The position numbers were made by a program, and so were the translations under genes. Positions 13,005 through 13,214 of a DNA stretch of 13,214 bases are shown piece after piece (the stretch's first letter is position 1; each line of letters starts with the position of its first letter). This DNA comes from an uncultured Actinomycetes bacterium (GTDB lineage Bacteria; Actinomycetota; Thermoleophilia; Miltoncostaeales; Miltoncostaeaceae). Where the stretch lies: contig CALMEC010000079.1 of the NCBI GenBank assembly GCA_937862675.1, positions 1 to 13,214 on the forward strand. Direction: 5' to 3'. Below the pieces are notes generated by a model. That model was not told where the DNA came from. It was given only the letters and a program-made list of their open reading frames with translations, and did not search any database.

Positions 13005-13214
13005 TCAGCGGCGCGGTGCGGCCGCCTGCGGGTACCGGCGTCCCCGCCAGACGGGGCCACGGCCCGTCAGGCGGTCGATCGCGCCACGTGCCGACACCAC
13101 GGCCATGAACAGCACCCAGGCGGGGAACCCCAGGGCGGAGCGGCCCGGGGGGCGGGCGGAGGGATTTTGGCCGCGCCAGCCGGTGCGGCGAGCATCGCAG
13201 GGAACCCCCGCGAA
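13005..13214 (-). CDS. Probable glycosyltransferase, C-terminal end (5' part outside window)
   Basis: This is a minus-strand frame open from the right edge to TGA at 13005-13007, giving about 69 residues. It ends LGFPAWVLFMAVVSARG, a membrane span, followed by AIDRLTGRGPVWRGRRYPQ. The 'S......tGrg..WrGR.Yp' tail is the signature end of membrane-anchored GT2-type glycosyltransferases (HpnB-like and relatives), so the enzyme would transfer a sugar at the cytoplasmic membrane. The first visible residues (ARRTGWRGQNPSARPPGRS) are basic and Pro-rich rather than hydrophobic, unlike the usual preceding span. They may be a loop, or the reading frame may be disturbed there by the G run at 13147-13156. 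It converges with the P-loop kinase gene across 86 nt. The call rests on a short tail, so moderate confidence. Confidence 0.6.
   Translation of the reverse strand, partial: FAGVPCDARRTGWRGQNPSARPPGRSALGFPAWVLFMAVVSARGAIDRLTGRGPVWRGRRYPQAAAPRR

Noticed and set aside
1..13214. CRISPR array, tRNA/rRNA genes, insertion sequence or phage genes
   Set aside because: I saw no regularly spaced repeats, no tRNA-like cloverleaf or CCA end, no transposase or integrase motifs, and no base-composition break that would mark transferred DNA.

Overview
The window is very GC-rich (by eye about 70%). Several genes start with GTG, coding is dense on both strands, and many starts have no Shine-Dalgarno site but carry a TANNNT -10 element 6-8 nt upstream. 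That pattern fits a high-GC Actinomycetota chromosome. The style of the secreted protein at 510-1334 makes me think of Thermoleophilia (Solirubrobacterales), but this placement is weak. I see no mobile element, CRISPR array, rRNA or tRNA. The region reads as ordinary chromosome with thirteen genes that I can support, two of them cut by the window edges.

Layout from left to right. 3-362 is the end of a molybdate-binding protein (ModA). 510-1334 is a secreted protein with a GDGDPE/GGAHCC segment. 1551-5115 is a four-gene unit on the + strand: ABC ATPase, ABC-2 permease, DesK-like histidine kinase and NarL/DesR-like response regulator. It is joined by two GTGA overlaps and preceded by a perfect palindrome (TGACAATTGTCA) that could be its operator. 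5116-5364 is a hairpin-rich gap between convergent units. 5365-5933 (minus strand) is a BolA/monothiol glutaredoxin pair that shares one base and is probably an iron-sulfur trafficking module. 6203-6691 is a NUDIX hydrolase. 6719-7441 (minus) is a DUF2877/AllH-like protein, divergent from an AIR-synthase-like ATP-binding protein at 7531-8478. 8519-9151 is a GyrI-like ligand-binding protein. 9165-11213 (minus) is a large DUF255 thioredoxin-fold/six-hairpin protein. Divergent from it, 11300-12370 is a protein with an unrecognised N-terminal part, a charged coiled coil and a C-terminal J-domain-like segment with an intact HPD. 12454-12918 is a small P-loop kinase-like protein. 13005-13214 (minus) is the C-terminal end of a probable glycosyltransferase.

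Functional links. The ABC transporter and two-component pair most likely form one self-contained efflux/stress-response unit, in which the kinase senses a membrane or drug signal and the regulator controls the operon. BolA and Grx4 act together in iron-sulfur cluster handling. The other genes look like independent housekeeping or accessory genes. I do not see a convincing new multi-gene system. The points most worth a second look are the operator-like palindrome, the consistent leaderless-promoter spacing, the J-domain fusion, and the DUF2877/AIR-synthase divergent pair.
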